From the NCBI GenBank assembly GCA_041984585.1, contig JBHIXX010000033.1:1-30565 (forward strand): a DNA stretch of 30,565 nucleotides, given 5' to 3'. Below, piece after piece: positions 1 through 7,856 of the stretch (its first letter is position 1; every line of letters starts with the position of its first letter). The notes beneath the pieces were generated by a model. That model was not told the origin of the DNA, did not search any database, and worked only from the letters and a program-made list of their open reading frames with translations. This DNA is from Pseudolysinimonas_A sp041984585. GTDB taxonomy: Bacteria; Actinomycetota; Actinomycetes; Actinomycetales; Microbacteriaceae. The position numbers and the translations under genes are program-made.

Positions 1-775
1 GGATGCGACGGCGGTCGAGCTCGATCTTGGTCTCACCGGGACCGCGCGAGCCCATCCCCGCGCCGCCGGAGCCCACCTGCCCACCGGCCTGGCGGGACAT
101 CGACTCACCCCATCCGCGCAGGCGCGGGAGCAGGTATTCGAGCTGTGCCAGCTCCACCTGCGCCTTGCCCTCGCGGCTCTTCGCGTGCTGGCTGAAGATG
201 TCGAGGATGACGGCCGTGCGGTCGATCACCTTCACCTTCACCCGGTCCTCGAGCGCGCGGCGCTGACTCGGCGCCAGCTCGGTGTCGGCCACGACCGTGT
301 CCGCACCGAGGGCGGCGACGATCTCGGCCAGCTCCTCCGTCTTGCCGCGACCCAGGTACGTGGACGGGTCGGGGTGCGGACGCCGCTGCAGCACGCCGTC
401 GAGCACGATCGCCCCCGCCGTCTCGGCGAGCGCCGCGAGCTCGCGCAGCGAATTCTCGGCGTCGGCGACGTCGCCGGAGTACACCCCGACGAGCACCACG
501 TTCTCCAGCCGCAGCTGCCGGTACTCGACCTCGGTGACGTCGCTCAGCTCGGTGCTGAGCCCGCCCACCCGGCGCAGCGCGGCGCGCTCCTCGCGGTCGA
601 ACTGCTCACCGTCGTAGGGCTCGCCGCCGGGGCCGTCGACCCCGTCCTGCAGCGCCGCCGCGCGCGCGTCGAGCACCGCGGGCGCGCCGAAGGTGCGCAG
701 CTCGGCGCGGCTGCGCTCGGTCGCGAGCACCCGGTCGAGGGTGCGGTCGTCGTCGCTCATGGTCCGATCAAACAT
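1..775 (-). CDS. hflX: GTPase HflX, N-terminal part (cut by window edge)
   Basis: HflX is a ribosome-associated GTPase that splits or rescues stalled 50S/70S ribosomes. I translated the minus strand from ATG at 775. About 258 codons are present before the window ends. The HflX N-terminal domain is clear: a YLGRGK segment (roughly residue 125), then DTELAPSQ, then the linker with QLEYLLPRLRGWG and the glycine-rich GSGGAGMGSRGPGETKIE stretch that precedes the G domain. The G domain itself lies outside the window. The start at 775 is favoured by GAGGAGAAC immediately upstream; an in-frame ATG at 760 is an alternative. The gene diverges from the methyltransferase gene at 880. The N-terminal domain is clean, with no sign of a frameshift. 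Confidence 0.95.
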   Translation of the reverse strand, partial: MFDRTMSDDDRTLDRVLATERSRAELRTFGAPAVLDARAAALQDGVDGPGGEPYDGEQFDREERAALRRVGGLSTELSDVTEVEYRQLRLENVVLVGVYSGDVADAENSLRELAALAETAGAIVLDGVLQRRPHPDPSTYLGRGKTEELAEIVAALGADTVVADTELAPSQRRALEDRVKVKVIDRTAVILDIFSQHAKSREGKAQVELAQLEYLLPRLRGWGESMSRQAGGQVGSGGAGMGSRGPGETKIELDRRRI

Positions 776-820
776 AGTTCTCCTCGGCGCCGGGTCCGCT
801 CGACCCGCGCCACTCGTCCG

Positions 821-845
821 ACCCGGGGGCATCGTGACCCCGGGT
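821..845. repeat. 8-bp inverted repeat between hflX and the methyltransferase gene
   Basis: ACCCGGGG (821-828) and CCCCGGGT (838-845) are perfect complements separated by 9 nt. The repeat sits in the 104-bp gap between divergent genes, upstream of both. It could form a hairpin in the hflX leader or be a protein-binding site; no function is established from the sequence. Confidence 0.5.
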
Positions 846-867
846 TCTCGCTCGTCTCGTCATTCGG

Positions 868-873
868 TAGGTT
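868..873 (+). promoter_or_regulatory. -10 box (TAGGTT) for leaderless methyltransferase mRNA
   Basis: TAGGTT ends 6 nt before the ATG at 880, and no Shine-Dalgarno lies between. This spacing places the transcription start on the A of the ATG. The same geometry recurs at many genes in this window. Confidence 0.6.
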
Positions 874-879
874 TCTCGC

Positions 880-1545
880 ATGGCGGGGTCCGACCACTAC
901 TTCTCGGCGAACCCCGGAAGCGACCCGTCGTACCGCACGTTCCCCGTCCGGCTCGCCGGTCGTGACGTCGAGGTCACGACCTCCAGCGGGGTGTTCAGTC
1001 CGCAACGGATCGACTCCGGCACCTCCGTGCTGCTCTCCCACGTCCCGGCACCGCCGCCGGGCGGCAACCTCCTCGACCTCGGCTGCGGCTGGGGTCCGAT
1101 CGCGCTCACCCTGGCGATGGAGTCCCCCCGCGCCACGGTGTGGGCGGTGGACGTCAACGAGAGGGCGCTCGACCTGACCCGCCGCAACGCGGAGTCGCTG
1201 GGCCTGAGCAACGTGACCGCGTGCCGTCCCGACGAGGTGCCGGCGGAGCTGTGGTTCACGACCATCTGGTCCAACCCGCCGATCCGCGTCGGCAAGAACG
1301 AGCTGCACGACATGCTGCTGCGCTGGCTCCCCCGGCTCGAGCCGGGGTCGGATGGCTGGCTGGTCGTCCAGCGCAACCTCGGCTCCGACTCGCTGCACCG
1401 CTGGCTGCAGGCGGAGTTCCCGAAGGACTACACGTTCCTGCGTGCTGCGACGAACAAGGGATACCGGGTGCTGCGCTGTCGGCGACGGTCGGGCGCGACG
1501 GCCCCGATCGACGTCGTCCGGTCGGACGCGGCGTCATCCCTCTAG
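880..1545 (+). CDS. RsmC-like class I SAM-dependent methyltransferase
   Basis: 221 aa. The Rossmann-type methyltransferase core shows motif I LDLGCGWGPIA (about residues 65-75), an acidic motif II residue in VDVNE (about 90-94), and the NPP motif (NPPIRVGK, about 134-141) typical of enzymes that methylate exocyclic amines of nucleobases. The order and length fit the single-domain actinobacterial relatives of RsmC (16S rRNA m2G1207 methyltransferase), which lack the degenerate N-terminal domain of E. coli RsmC. The target base is inferred from the family. The gene stands alone, divergent from hflX and convergent with dapF. The last ~20 residues (after RCRRRSG) are a variable tail. Confidence 0.85.
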   Translation: MAGSDHYFSANPGSDPSYRTFPVRLAGRDVEVTTSSGVFSPQRIDSGTSVLLSHVPAPPPGGNLLDLGCGWGPIALTLAMESPRATVWAVDVNERALDLTRRNAESLGLSNVTACRPDEVPAELWFTTIWSNPPIRVGKNELHDMLLRWLPRLEPGSDGWLVVQRNLGSDSLHRWLQAEFPKDYTFLRAATNKGYRVLRCRRRSGATAPIDVVRSDAASSL

Positions 1546-1623
1546 TTCTTCATGCCCGCGACTCTACCGGGTCGCGCAGCGCGGCGCCGGATGTCGACCG
1601 CGGCGGCCACCCGACGGCCCGCG

Positions 1624-2499
1624 TCAGATCTCGACGGTGCCGGTGAAGACCAGCTCCGCCGGACCGGAGAGCGCCACCCGCGGCCCCTCGTCGGCGTCGA
1701 CGACGCGCACCCCGACGGTGCCGCCGGGAACGTCCACCCGCCAGGCGCTCGGCGCTCCGGCGCCCGCCCACTCCCGGGTCGCCAGCGCGGCGGCCGCCGC
1801 CCCGGTGCCGCAGGAGAGGGTCTCGCCGGAGCCGCGCTCGTGCACGCGCATCCGGATGCGTCCGACACCCGCGTCGACGAGCGGGTCGGCGGGCACCACG
1901 AACTCCACGTTCGCCCCGTCCGGCGGCGGCGGGCTGATCTCGGGGGCGTCGCCGAGGTCGAGCGCCTCGAGCTCGCCCTCCTCCGCGAGGGCCACGACGA
2001 CGTGCGGGTTGCCGACGCCGACCGCGAGCCCGGGACGGTCGACGCGCAGGCCGCGGGCGGCGACCATCGCGTCCCCGGCGACGACGAAGGGGCCGAGGTC
2101 GACCTCCCAGCCGTCGGGCGTGCGGGTCAGCATCCGCACCCCGCCGCGCGTGCCGATCGGGACGGTGGCGCCGACCGCGAGGTCGAGCAGCCCCTCGGCG
2201 ACGAGGTAGTCGCCGTAGACCCGGATGCCGTTGCCGCACATCTCGGCCGGGCTGCCGTCGGCGTTGTGGTAGTCCATGAACCACTCGGCGGAGGGATCCT
2301 CGGCGAGCGCCGCCTCCCCCTCGGGCAGCCGCGACGACCGCACCGCCCGGATGACGCCGTCGCCCCCGATGCCGAAGCGACGATCGGCGAGGGCGGCGAG
2401 CTGCGCCGCCTCCAACTCGATCTCGCCCTCGGGGTCGGTGAACAGCACGAAGTCGTTGCCGGTCCCGTGTCCCTTGGTGAATCGCAGCTGGATGCCCAC
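1624..2499 (-). CDS. dapF: Diaminopimelate epimerase
   Basis: 291 aa, normal length. DapF interconverts LL- and meso-diaminopimelate in the lysine and peptidoglycan pathway. Both catalytic cysteines are present in their motifs: Cys88 in MCGNGIR and Cys230 in SCGTG. The N-terminus carries the substrate-loop motif HGTGNDF (residues 11-17), and GVGNPH is at 161-166. The start codon is GTG at 2499, supported by a TAGCAT hexamer exactly 6 nt upstream. The gene follows miaA by 9 bp, so it can also be read from the miaB-miaA transcript. dapA and dapB lie elsewhere in this window, so dapF is under separate control. Confidence 0.96.
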   Translation of the reverse strand: MGIQLRFTKGHGTGNDFVLFTDPEGEIELEAAQLAALADRRFGIGGDGVIRAVRSSRLPEGEAALAEDPSAEWFMDYHNADGSPAEMCGNGIRVYGDYLVAEGLLDLAVGATVPIGTRGGVRMLTRTPDGWEVDLGPFVVAGDAMVAARGLRVDRPGLAVGVGNPHVVVALAEEGELEALDLGDAPEISPPPPDGANVEFVVPADPLVDAGVGRIRMRVHERGSGETLSCGTGAAAAALATREWAGAGAPSAWRVDVPGGTVGVRVVDADEGPRVALSGPAELVFTGTVEI

Positions 2500-2505
2500 C
2501 CGGCG

Positions 2506-2511
2506 ATGCTA
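2506..2511 (-). promoter_or_regulatory. -10 box (TAGCAT) for possible leaderless dapF transcript
   Basis: On the minus strand TAGCAT is followed by 6 nt and then the dapF GTG at 2499. Its TAG is also the stop codon of miaA. This would let dapF be transcribed without the upstream mia genes. Confidence 0.5.
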
Positions 2512-3423
2512 GTCGGCGATCGCGGCGAGGGCCGCGTGCACCCGCGCGGGGTCGGCGGCGTCGATCCACTCGGTGCCCCGGTAGCGCCGGAACCACGACA
2601 CCTGCCGGCGGGCGTAGCGACGGGTGAGCGCGGCGGTCTGCTCCATGGCCCGCTCGGCGTCGAGTTCGCCGCGCAGCTGCGCGGCGGCCTGCGCGTAGCC
2701 GATGGCCCGGCTCGCCGTCGTCCCCAGTCCGCCGGTGAGGAGCCCCTCGACCTCGGCGACGAGCCCGTCGCGCCACATCCCGCGCACGCGGGCGTCGAGA
2801 CGCTCGACGAGCGCGTGCCGATCGAGCTGCAGTCCGAGGGTGACGGCGGGACGCCAGAACGCGGACTCGGCCGGGAGCCCGGCGCCGAACGGCGACCCGG
2901 TGAGCTCCACCACCTCGAGCGCGCGCACCAGGCGCCGTCCGTTCGCCGGACCGATCGCGGCGGCCGCCGCCGGGTCGACGTCGCGCAGCCGCCGGTGCAG
3001 GGTGCCCGGTCCCACCGTGGCCAGCTCCCCCTCGAGCCGGTCGCGGATCTCGGGGTCGGTGCCCGGGAAGTCGAAGTCGTACAGCACGCTCGACACATAG
3101 AGGCCCGACCCGCCGACCAGGATGGGCACCGCGCCCCGCTCGAGGATGCCGTCGATGACGGCGCGCGCCTCCACCTGGTAGCGGGCGACGCTCGCCTCCT
3201 CGCTCGGGTCGAGCACGTCGAGCAGGTGGTGCGGGATGCCGCGCCGGCGCTCCGGGGGCAGCTTCGCGGTGCCGATGTCCATGCCGCGGTAGAGCTGCAT
3301 CGCGTCGGCGTTGACGATCTCGGCGGCCGTTCCGCGCGCGGCCAGCTCCTCGGCGAGGTCGAGCGAGAGTTCGGACTTGCCGGTGCCGGTCGGACCGACG
3401 ATCGCGACGATCTCGGTCGCCAC
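2509..3423 (-). CDS. miaA: tRNA dimethylallyltransferase
   Basis: About 304 aa. MiaA transfers a dimethylallyl group to N6 of A37 in tRNAs reading UNN codons; MiaB then thiomethylates that base. The P-loop GPTGTGKS is near the N-terminus (about residues 9-16), followed by the DAMQLYRGMDIGTAK and HHLLDV motifs and later GGSGLY, all MiaA hallmarks. Two GTG starts are possible: 3429, overlapping the miaB stop as GTGA, and 3423. I chose 3423 because GGAG (minus strand, 3434-3431) is 7 nt from it but only 1 nt from 3429. The gene is translationally linked to miaB, so the two consecutive modification enzymes are made together. Confidence 0.95.
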   Translation of the reverse strand: MATEIVAIVGPTGTGKSELSLDLAEELAARGTAAEIVNADAMQLYRGMDIGTAKLPPERRRGIPHHLLDVLDPSEEASVARYQVEARAVIDGILERGAVPILVGGSGLYVSSVLYDFDFPGTDPEIRDRLEGELATVGPGTLHRRLRDVDPAAAAAIGPANGRRLVRALEVVELTGSPFGAGLPAESAFWRPAVTLGLQLDRHALVERLDARVRGMWRDGLVAEVEGLLTGGLGTTASRAIGYAQAAAQLRGELDAERAMEQTAALTRRYARRQVSWFRRYRGTEWIDAADPARVHAALAAIAD

Positions 3424-3425
3424 CG

Positions 3426-4934
3426 TCACGCTCCGGCCGGACGCAGGGTCGGCAGCCCGAGGCTCACGCTGCGCTCGCCCGAGGCGACCCCGCCGTGGGT
3501 GTCGGGCACGGCGCACGACTCGGCCTGCGCCCGGTCCCAGGCGTCGCCCGCCCGGGTGCGGCGCACGGGCAGGCGGTCGCCCGCCGGGCCGGCGATCAGG
3601 TAGTGCGGGGTGGCGCGGGTCACGACGGCACTCACCACGTCGCCCGGCCGCGGGATGTCGGACCCCTCCGGGACGTCGACGTGGACCAGGCGGTTGTCCT
3701 CGGCGCGCCCCGACAGCCGCGCCGTCTCGTCGTCGCGGCGGCCCTCGCCGGGAGCCACGAGCACCTCGACGCCCCGGCCGACGAGCGCCTGGTTCTCCTC
3801 GCCCGAGATGCGCTCCTGCAGCTCGACGAGCCGCTCGAAGCGCTCCTGCACGACGTGCTTCGGCAGCTGGCCGTCCATCTCGGCGGCGGGCGTCCCGGGC
3901 CGGATCGAGTACTGGAAGGTGAACGCGGAGGCGAACCGGGCGCGCTCGACCACGCGCAGCGTGTCCTCGAAGTCGGCATCCGTCTCGCCCGGGAATCCGA
4001 CGATGATGTCGGTCGATATCGCGGCGTGCGGGATGCGGTCGCGCACGCGGTCGAGGATGCCGAGGAAGCGCTCCGAGCGGTAGGAGCGACGCATGGCGCG
4101 CAGCACCGCATCCGACCCCGACTGCAGGGGCATGTGCAGCTGCGGCATCACGTTCGGCGTCTCGGCCATCGCGTCGATGACGTCGTCGGTGAACGCCGCC
4201 GGGTGCGGGCTGGTGAACCGGATGCGCTCGAGTCCGTCGATCTCGCCGGCGGCGTGCAACAGCTTGCCGAAGGCGAGACGGTCGCCGAACTCGACCCCGT
4301 AGGAGTTCACGTTCTGGCCGAGCAGCGTCACCTCGATGGCGCCGTCGTCGACCAGCAGCTGGATCTCGGAGAGGATGTCGCCGGGTCGGCGGTCCTTCTC
4401 CTTGCCGCGCAGCGACGGGACGATGCAGAACGTGCAGGTGTTGTTGCAGCCGACCGAGATCGACACCCAGCCGCTGGCGTGCGAGTCACGCCGTGTGGGC
4501 AGGGTCGACGGGAACGTCTCGAGGGATTCGAGGATCTCGATCTGCGCCTCGTCGTTGTGCCGCGCCCGCTCGAGCAGGGTCGGCAGCGCGCCCATGTTGT
4601 GGGTGCCGAACACGACATCCACCCACGGCGCCTTGTCGAGGATGGTCGACTTGTCCTTCTGCGCCAGACAGCCGCCGACCGCGATCTGCATCCCCTCGCG
4701 CTCGCGCTTGGCAGCGGCGAGGTGGCCGAGCGTGCCGTAGAGCTTGTTGTCGGCGTTCTCGCGCACGGCGCAGGTGTTGATGACCACCACGTCGGCGGGG
4801 CCGCCCGCGTCGGCGCGCACGTAGCCGGCGGCTTCGAGCGAACCGCTGAGCCGCTCGGAGTCGTGCACGTTCATCTGGCAGCCGAAGGTGCGCACCTCGT
4901 AGGTGCGCAGGGGCGCGGGGCTGAGCAGGGTCAT
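3426..4934 (-). CDS. miaB: tRNA-2-methylthio-N6-dimethylallyladenosine synthase
   Basis: 502 aa. Radical-SAM methylthiotransferase acting after MiaA on tRNA A37. The N-terminal UPF0004 domain has the three auxiliary-cluster cysteines Cys19 (FGCQMN), Cys55 (NTCAVREN) and Cys89 (GGCLAQ). The radical SAM CxxxCxxC motif is Cys163/167/170 (GCNNTCTFC). A C-terminal TRAM domain spans about residues 375-445, followed by a tail of about 55 residues rich in Arg, Asp and Ala that I cannot assign. ATG 4934 was chosen because FGCQMN then falls at the usual distance; an in-frame GTG at 4943 is an alternative. TAAACT at 4951-4946 (minus) is a candidate -10 with a very short leader. Confidence 0.96.
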   Translation of the reverse strand: MTLLSPAPLRTYEVRTFGCQMNVHDSERLSGSLEAAGYVRADAGGPADVVVINTCAVRENADNKLYGTLGHLAAAKREREGMQIAVGGCLAQKDKSTILDKAPWVDVVFGTHNMGALPTLLERARHNDEAQIEILESLETFPSTLPTRRDSHASGWVSISVGCNNTCTFCIVPSLRGKEKDRRPGDILSEIQLLVDDGAIEVTLLGQNVNSYGVEFGDRLAFGKLLHAAGEIDGLERIRFTSPHPAAFTDDVIDAMAETPNVMPQLHMPLQSGSDAVLRAMRRSYRSERFLGILDRVRDRIPHAAISTDIIVGFPGETDADFEDTLRVVERARFASAFTFQYSIRPGTPAAEMDGQLPKHVVQERFERLVELQERISGEENQALVGRGVEVLVAPGEGRRDDETARLSGRAEDNRLVHVDVPEGSDIPRPGDVVSAVVTRATPHYLIAGPAGDRLPVRRTRAGDAWDRAQAESCAVPDTHGGVASGERSVSLGLPTLRPAGA

Positions 4935-4993
4935 GACGGTCACCCAGTTTACGGCCGCGCCCGGTTGTGGGCCGTCGGGCCGCGGCGGGGCGC

Positions 4994-5410
4994 TCAGTCG
5001 GGCGTGACGGTGAGGGTGAAGGTGCGCTCGTCGAGCACGGCGTCGAGGTCGATCGCGTCGCGCTCGGGGTCGTACGCGCCGGTGAACACCGCGTCGCCGC
5101 TGTCGAGCCGGATGCTGATCGACAGCACGCCGCCGTTCACGCTCCAGACGTCGGTCGGGTCGTCGAACTCCCCGCCGTTGAGCACGAGGCCGACCGTGCC
5201 GTCGTCCTGGAAGGTGAACCGCCAGCGGTCGCCTTCGGAGTCGGTGCCGCCCCAGGTGGTGCCGGTGATCGGCGAGGGCGTCTCGACGGTGACCGGATCG
5301 GGATCCTGCGCACCCCCGGTGGTCGACAGGGTCGGGACGCCGACGCACGCGGTGAGCGCTGCGACGAGGGCGAGCGCCCCCGCGACTCCGGCGACGCTCC
5401 GACCGACCAT
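4994..5410 (-). CDS. Small secreted lipoprotein of unknown function
   Basis: 138 aa. A typical lipoprotein signal peptide (basic N-terminus, hydrophobic residues 6-19) ends in the lipobox LTAC with Cys22 as the lipidation site. The mature part begins with a Thr/Pro/Asp-rich linker (about 27-50), then a beta-rich segment with WRFTFQDDGTV and alternating hydrophobic residues, resembling small META-like or lipocalin-like beta folds. That fold suggestion is inference. It lies between miaB and recX, 32 bp after recX ends, with its own -10 candidate. No function can be named. Confidence 0.8.
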   Translation of the reverse strand: MVGRSVAGVAGALALVAALTACVGVPTLSTTGGAQDPDPVTVETPSPITGTTWGGTDSEGDRWRFTFQDDGTVGLVLNGGEFDDPTDVWSVNGGVLSISIRLDSGDAVFTGAYDPERDAIDLDAVLDERTFTLTVTPD

Positions 5411-5416
5411 GCCGCC

Positions 5417-5422
5417 ACCCTA
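5417..5422 (-). promoter_or_regulatory. -10 box (TAGGGT) for leaderless lipoprotein mRNA
   Basis: On the minus strand TAGGGT, then GGCGGC (6 nt), then ATG 5410. No Shine-Dalgarno is present, consistent with a leaderless transcript. Confidence 0.6.
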
Positions 5423-5442
5423 GCGAGGGGCGGGTCGCCGGC

Positions 5443-6132
5443 TCAGGAGAACCGCACGCCCGACCGGGGCAGCGACTGCTCGACGGCCGCGCGGACGGTG
5501 CTGCCCGAGTAGCCGCGCCGCTGCAGATAGCCGCTCAGTCGGCGCACGGCGGTGTCGTGGTCGAGTCCGCGCAGCTGGGCGGCGCGCTTCTCGGCGAGCG
5601 CCCGCGCTCTCGCGAGTTCGTCGCCGGTGTCGACCAGTTCGAGGGCGTATTCGATCGCAGCCGGCGCGACCATGCGGCGGGCGAGCTCCGCGGCGATCGC
5701 GGTGCGCCCGAGCCCTTTGCGCTCCTGCAGACGCCCGACGAGGTGCTGGGCGAGCGCGGTGTCGTCGAGCGCGCCCTCCCGCTCCAGCCGGTCCGCCGCC
5801 GCGGTGACCGCGGCCTCGTCGAACTCGCGGCCGCGCAGCGCGCGCTCGAGCTCTCGCCTCGACTGCGGGCGACGCCCGAGGGCGCGCACGCCCGCGACGT
5901 AGGCGGACTCGCGGTGCGCCTCGTCGAGCACGTCGTCGACCCCGGGCACCGCGTCGACGGACTGCGTGTCGGGGGAGTGCGCGTCGACGGCGCGCGAGTC
6001 GACGGCGGGACCGACGAGCGGCGGCGCCCACGCGGCGACGTGCGGGGATGCGGACGAGGTCGCGGAGTCCGCGGGCGGACGCGCCCCCGGCAGGTAGCTG
6101 ACGGGCGCGAGCCGCCCGCGGTCCTCCGACAC
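5443..6132 (-). CDS. recX: Regulatory protein RecX
   Basis: 229 aa. RecX binds RecA filaments and caps or disassembles them, limiting recombinase activity. The helical RecX core runs from about residue 72 to 222, with the characteristic ALGRRPQSRRELERAL and a second repeat around DTALAQHLVGR...GLGRTAIAAELARR. The first ~70 residues are a low-complexity extension with a repeated Val-Asp pattern, longer than in many RecX proteins. The GTG start at 6132 lies 3 bp after the recA stop, so the two genes are co-transcribed and RecX should be induced with RecA through the upstream SOS box. Confidence 0.93.
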   Translation of the reverse strand: MSEDRGRLAPVSYLPGARPPADSATSSASPHVAAWAPPLVGPAVDSRAVDAHSPDTQSVDAVPGVDDVLDEAHRESAYVAGVRALGRRPQSRRELERALRGREFDEAAVTAAADRLEREGALDDTALAQHLVGRLQERKGLGRTAIAAELARRMVAPAAIEYALELVDTGDELARARALAEKRAAQLRGLDHDTAVRRLSGYLQRRGYSGSTVRAAVEQSLPRSGVRFS

Positions 6133-6135
6133 GGG

Positions 6136-7200
6136 TTACTCCCCGACGGCCTTGCGCGGGGCGTCGTCGATCGAGGCGACGTTGGACGGGGCCTCCGCCT
6201 TCCCTGCGCCGACGCCGAGCTTCACCAGGATCTTCGACTCGATCTCGTCGGCGATCTTCGGATTCTCGATGAGGAAGTTGCGGGCGTTCTCCTTGCCCTG
6301 CCCGAGCTGGTCGCCGTCGTAGGTGTACCAGGCCCCGGACTTGCGCACGATCTCGTGCTCCACGCCGTAGTCGATGAGGCTGCCCTCGCGCGAGATGCCG
6401 ACCCCGTAGAGGATGTCGAACTCGGCCTGCTTGAAGGGCGGCGCCATCTTGTTCTTGACGACCTTGACGCGGGTGCGGTTGCCGACCGCGTCCTGCCCGT
6501 CCTTGAGGGTCTCGATGCGGCGGATGTCGAGCCGCACCGAGGCGTAGAACTTGAGCGCCTTGCCGCCGGAGGTGGTCTCGGGGCTGCCGAAGAACACGCC
6601 CACCTTCTCGCGCAGCTGGTTGATGAAGATCATCGTCGTGCCGCTCGAGTTGAGCGCGCCCGTGAGCTTGCGCAGCGCCTGCGACATGAGGCGCGCCTGC
6701 AGGCCGACGTGGGCGTCGCCCATCTCGCCCTCGATCTCGGCACGGGGCACGAGCGCCGCGACGGAGTCGATGACGATGAGGTCGATCGAGCCGGACCGCA
6801 CGAGCATGTCGGCGATCTCGAGCGCCTGCTCCCCCGTGTCGGGCTGCGACACGAGCAGGGCGTCGATGTCGACGCCGAGCTTCTTGGCGTACTCGGGGTC
6901 GAGCGCGTGCTCCGCGTCGATGAACGCCGCGATGCCGCCGTTGCGCTGGGCGTTGGCGATGGCGTGCAGCGTGAGCGTGGTCTTTCCGGACGACTCCGGT
7001 CCGTAGATCTCCACGATGCGGCCCCGCGGGATGCCGCCGACGCCGAGCGCGACGTCGAGGGCGATGGACCCGGTGGGGATGACGGCGACCGGCGCGCGCT
7101 CGTCGGAGCCGAGGCGCATGACCGCGCCCTTGCCGAACTGGCGGTCGATCTGTGCGAGAGCGGTCTCGAGGGCCTTCTCGCGGTCAGCGGGTGTGGGCAT
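6136..7200 (-). CDS. recA: Recombinase RecA
   Basis: 354 aa, no intein. RecA forms ATP-dependent filaments on single-stranded DNA, performs strand exchange and triggers LexA self-cleavage. Walker A GPESSGKTT is at residues 67-75 and Walker B LIVID at 141-145. Loop L1 (around EGEMGDAHVG, 157-166) and loop L2 (from INQLREKVG, 193 onward) are intact. I chose ATG 7200 because AAGGAG lies at good distance upstream (minus strand, about 7212-7207); a start further upstream at 7245 would add 15 unsupported residues. recX follows 3 bp downstream. Regulation is by the LexA box at 7425-7440. Confidence 0.98.
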   Translation of the reverse strand: MPTPADREKALETALAQIDRQFGKGAVMRLGSDERAPVAVIPTGSIALDVALGVGGIPRGRIVEIYGPESSGKTTLTLHAIANAQRNGGIAAFIDAEHALDPEYAKKLGVDIDALLVSQPDTGEQALEIADMLVRSGSIDLIVIDSVAALVPRAEIEGEMGDAHVGLQARLMSQALRKLTGALNSSGTTMIFINQLREKVGVFFGSPETTSGGKALKFYASVRLDIRRIETLKDGQDAVGNRTRVKVVKNKMAPPFKQAEFDILYGVGISREGSLIDYGVEHEIVRKSGAWYTYDGDQLGQGKENARNFLIENPKIADEIESKILVKLGVGAGKAEAPSNVASIDDAPRKAVGE

Positions 7201-7424
7201 TGCGGTCTCCTTCTGGTCGAGTGCGGTGCGCCCATCGGCTGCCATCCCGATTCCGGCCGGTGCTGCAAGGCCGGGACCCTCGTGACAGGGCTGCCCTCCG
7301 GGGAGGGCCGTCGTGGTCCGACGCGTGCGACGCTACGCTCCGGGTCCGACATCGCGACGGTGATCCGGTTCGTGTCGTCGACGACGCGTCTTCGAACGAC
7401 TCTGTGGAGGAGACTAGCGCGCCA
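7201..7424 (-). promoter_or_regulatory. recA promoter and long 5' leader
   Basis: The stretch between the SOS box and recA holds no convincing gene. A -10 candidate TAGTCT is at 7416-7411 (minus), 17 bp from CGAACA (7439-7434), which lies inside the SOS box. The resulting leader would be about 200 nt and ends with the Shine-Dalgarno AAGGAG. It contains GC-rich inverted repeats such as GCCCTCC/GGAGGGC. Confidence 0.55.
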
Positions 7425-7440
7425 TCGAACGCATGTTCGA
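7425..7440. promoter_or_regulatory. LexA-binding SOS box upstream of recA
   Basis: TCGAACGCATGTTCGA matches the actinobacterial SOS consensus TCGAAC-N4-GTTCGA with perfect arms. It lies 225 bp upstream of the recA start, and its proximal half overlaps the probable -35 hexamer, the expected position for LexA repression of recA-recX. Confidence 0.93.
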
Positions 7441-7512
7441 GTGATCGGATGCGGCGTGTCGTGCCCGCTGCACGGAAGCACGCACAGGGTGGCGAGCGCG
7501 CCCGCCCCGGGC

Positions 7513-7734
7513 TCAGCGCGGCGGCTCGGGCAGGCCGGCGCCGTGGCGGCGCTCCGGGGGAACGTCCTGCATCCGGCACACGGCCAGCCACACGTCGCGC
7601 GCCGGAACGCCCGCGGCGAGGGCCGCCTCCGGCGTGCGGTTGCCCAGCTCGACCACCACGGTCTCGCGTCGCAGTACGGGCGCGAGCGCGCCGAACTCGT
7701 CCACGAGGGCGCGGTCGAACTCGGAGAGCTTCAT
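7513..7734 (-). CDS. DUF3046 family protein
   Basis: 73 aa from ATG 7734. The opening MKLSEF and the segment GLAAGVPxRDVWLAVC-like (here AALAAGVPARDVWLAVC) are the hallmark of the DUF3046 family, small actinobacterial proteins almost always encoded just upstream of recA, as here. Function is unknown. The open frame extends upstream to 7836, but that part is Arg-rich noise and lacks family similarity. No clear Shine-Dalgarno is visible. It points the same way as recA, but the SOS-box promoter separates the two. Confidence 0.88.
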   Translation of the reverse strand: MKLSEFDRALVDEFGALAPVLRRETVVVELGNRTPEAALAAGVPARDVWLAVCRMQDVPPERRHGAGLPEPPR

Positions 7735-7856
7735 CCCGTCCAGTGAAGCACGCGCGTCGCGTCCCCGCCGCGGGACCGAGGTCCCCAGCGCGGAGCGGCG
7801 ACGGGTGCGAGGCTGGACGAGCGCGCCATCGCGCATCCGACGACGAAGGGATCACC

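Noticed and set aside
1546..1623. Terminator between the methyltransferase gene and dapF
   Set aside because: Only short imperfect stems (such as GCGAC/GTCGC) and no U run; not strong enough to list.
4935..5348. Upstream extension of the miaB frame
   Set aside because: Arg-rich and antisense-like over the lipoprotein gene; MiaB similarity starts at the ATG at 4934.
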